Below are positions 63,442 to 64,000 of a DNA stretch of 64,000 bases, in pieces. The notes under the pieces are model-generated. The model made no database searches and was not told the origin of the DNA. It worked only from the letters and a program-made list of their open reading frames with translations. The stretch's first letter is position 1, and each line of letters starts with the position of its first letter. Both the position numbers and the translations under genes were made by a program. The DNA comes from Dromaius novaehollandiae (lineage: Eukaryota > Chordata > Aves > Casuariiformes > Dromaiidae): contig NC_088113.1 in the NCBI RefSeq assembly GCF_036370855.1, forward strand, positions 14,776,501-14,840,500, written 5' to 3'.

Positions 63442-64000
63442 TAAAAAAATAACGTAAGTCAAGTTTCTAAATCCATAGTTTAAATCCATGTGAATTAAGA
63501 CTTTAATGTTAATGAAAATACAACGCTCATGTTTAGTGGTACTATAACATTTTTATGTGTTTAGATACAGCCTTTGCCTCCATGTTTTTCTGAGGTGCAT
63601 TTCAATTCTATGTTTATTCTCTTAATATGCATTAAAAGCAAAACAGATAAGTGAATATTGTCAAAGTCTGTCTGTTTGAAGTTCTGTAGCATGTAAGATT
63701 ACCTGTCCAGGGTCCTGCATGGCTGACAACCTTCTAAACATACGCTTCAGTAAACATTGAGTCTACAGATGTAATAGAAATAGGTTGATCCACACAGTTC
63801 CCTGTCAACAATAGAATTTTTTTCAATATTATTCTCACTGAAAGTGTTCAAAAGGGAGTAAGCCCTTCCGTAGGCCATCTTCATTAGCCTGTATATACTG
63901 GTCTCACAAAAACAAGCTTCACAGTCTAGGGCCTCAGCAAGGGTACAGTCTATTCCCTCTCTGAGAGGATATCTGTGCCATAGTATGTAGTCAAAATACC

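Overview
The window is vertebrate nuclear DNA. It has GT-AG introns, CpG-island promoters, long AT-rich intergenic stretches and degraded ancient interspersed repeats. Three genes are recognisable from their protein sequence: FAM210B (plus strand), AURKA (minus strand) and the first coding exon of CSTF1 (plus strand). This is the order and orientation I know from human chromosome 20q13. The low repeat load and MIR-type (CORE-SINE) remnants with a sauropsid-like 3' tail suggest a sauropsid (crocodilian, turtle or bird). The species cannot be fixed by eye.

Layout. Positions 1 to about 43,500 are a long AT-rich intergenic region with no exon I can recognise. By synteny with human it is probably part of the interval between MC3R and FAM210B, but MC3R is not in the window. 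It holds simple repeats, a pure 88-nt polypyrimidine tract, several old SINE fragments, small tandem duplications and a few open frames of unknown meaning. A CpG island (about 43,530-44,830) carries the FAM210B promoter and first exon. FAM210B has three exons (44,387-49,049) and a long 3' UTR ending near 52.2 kb. AURKA lies tail-to-tail with it: eight coding exons (59,992 down to 53,649) encode a predicted 418-residue Aurora-A kinase with all catalytic motifs. A second broad GC-rich region (about 60,050-62,850) holds the AURKA promoter (three CCAAT boxes 31-32 bp apart plus CHR-type elements) and, about 2 kb away, the head-to-head CSTF1 promoter. CSTF1 coding starts at 63,262 and the gene runs off the right edge.

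The genes are not an operon. FAM210B encodes a mitochondrial membrane protein, AURKA a mitotic kinase and CSTF1 a subunit of the mRNA cleavage-stimulation factor. The most interesting sequence-level points are an in-frame 24-bp duplication in an AURKA exon, an exact 98-bp tandem duplication in an AURKA intron, the regular CCAAT array with a palindromic CHR element at the AURKA promoter, a strong G-quadruplex candidate upstream of CSTF1, and two unexplained GC-rich open frames. I saw no evidence of an undescribed multi-gene system and no viral element.
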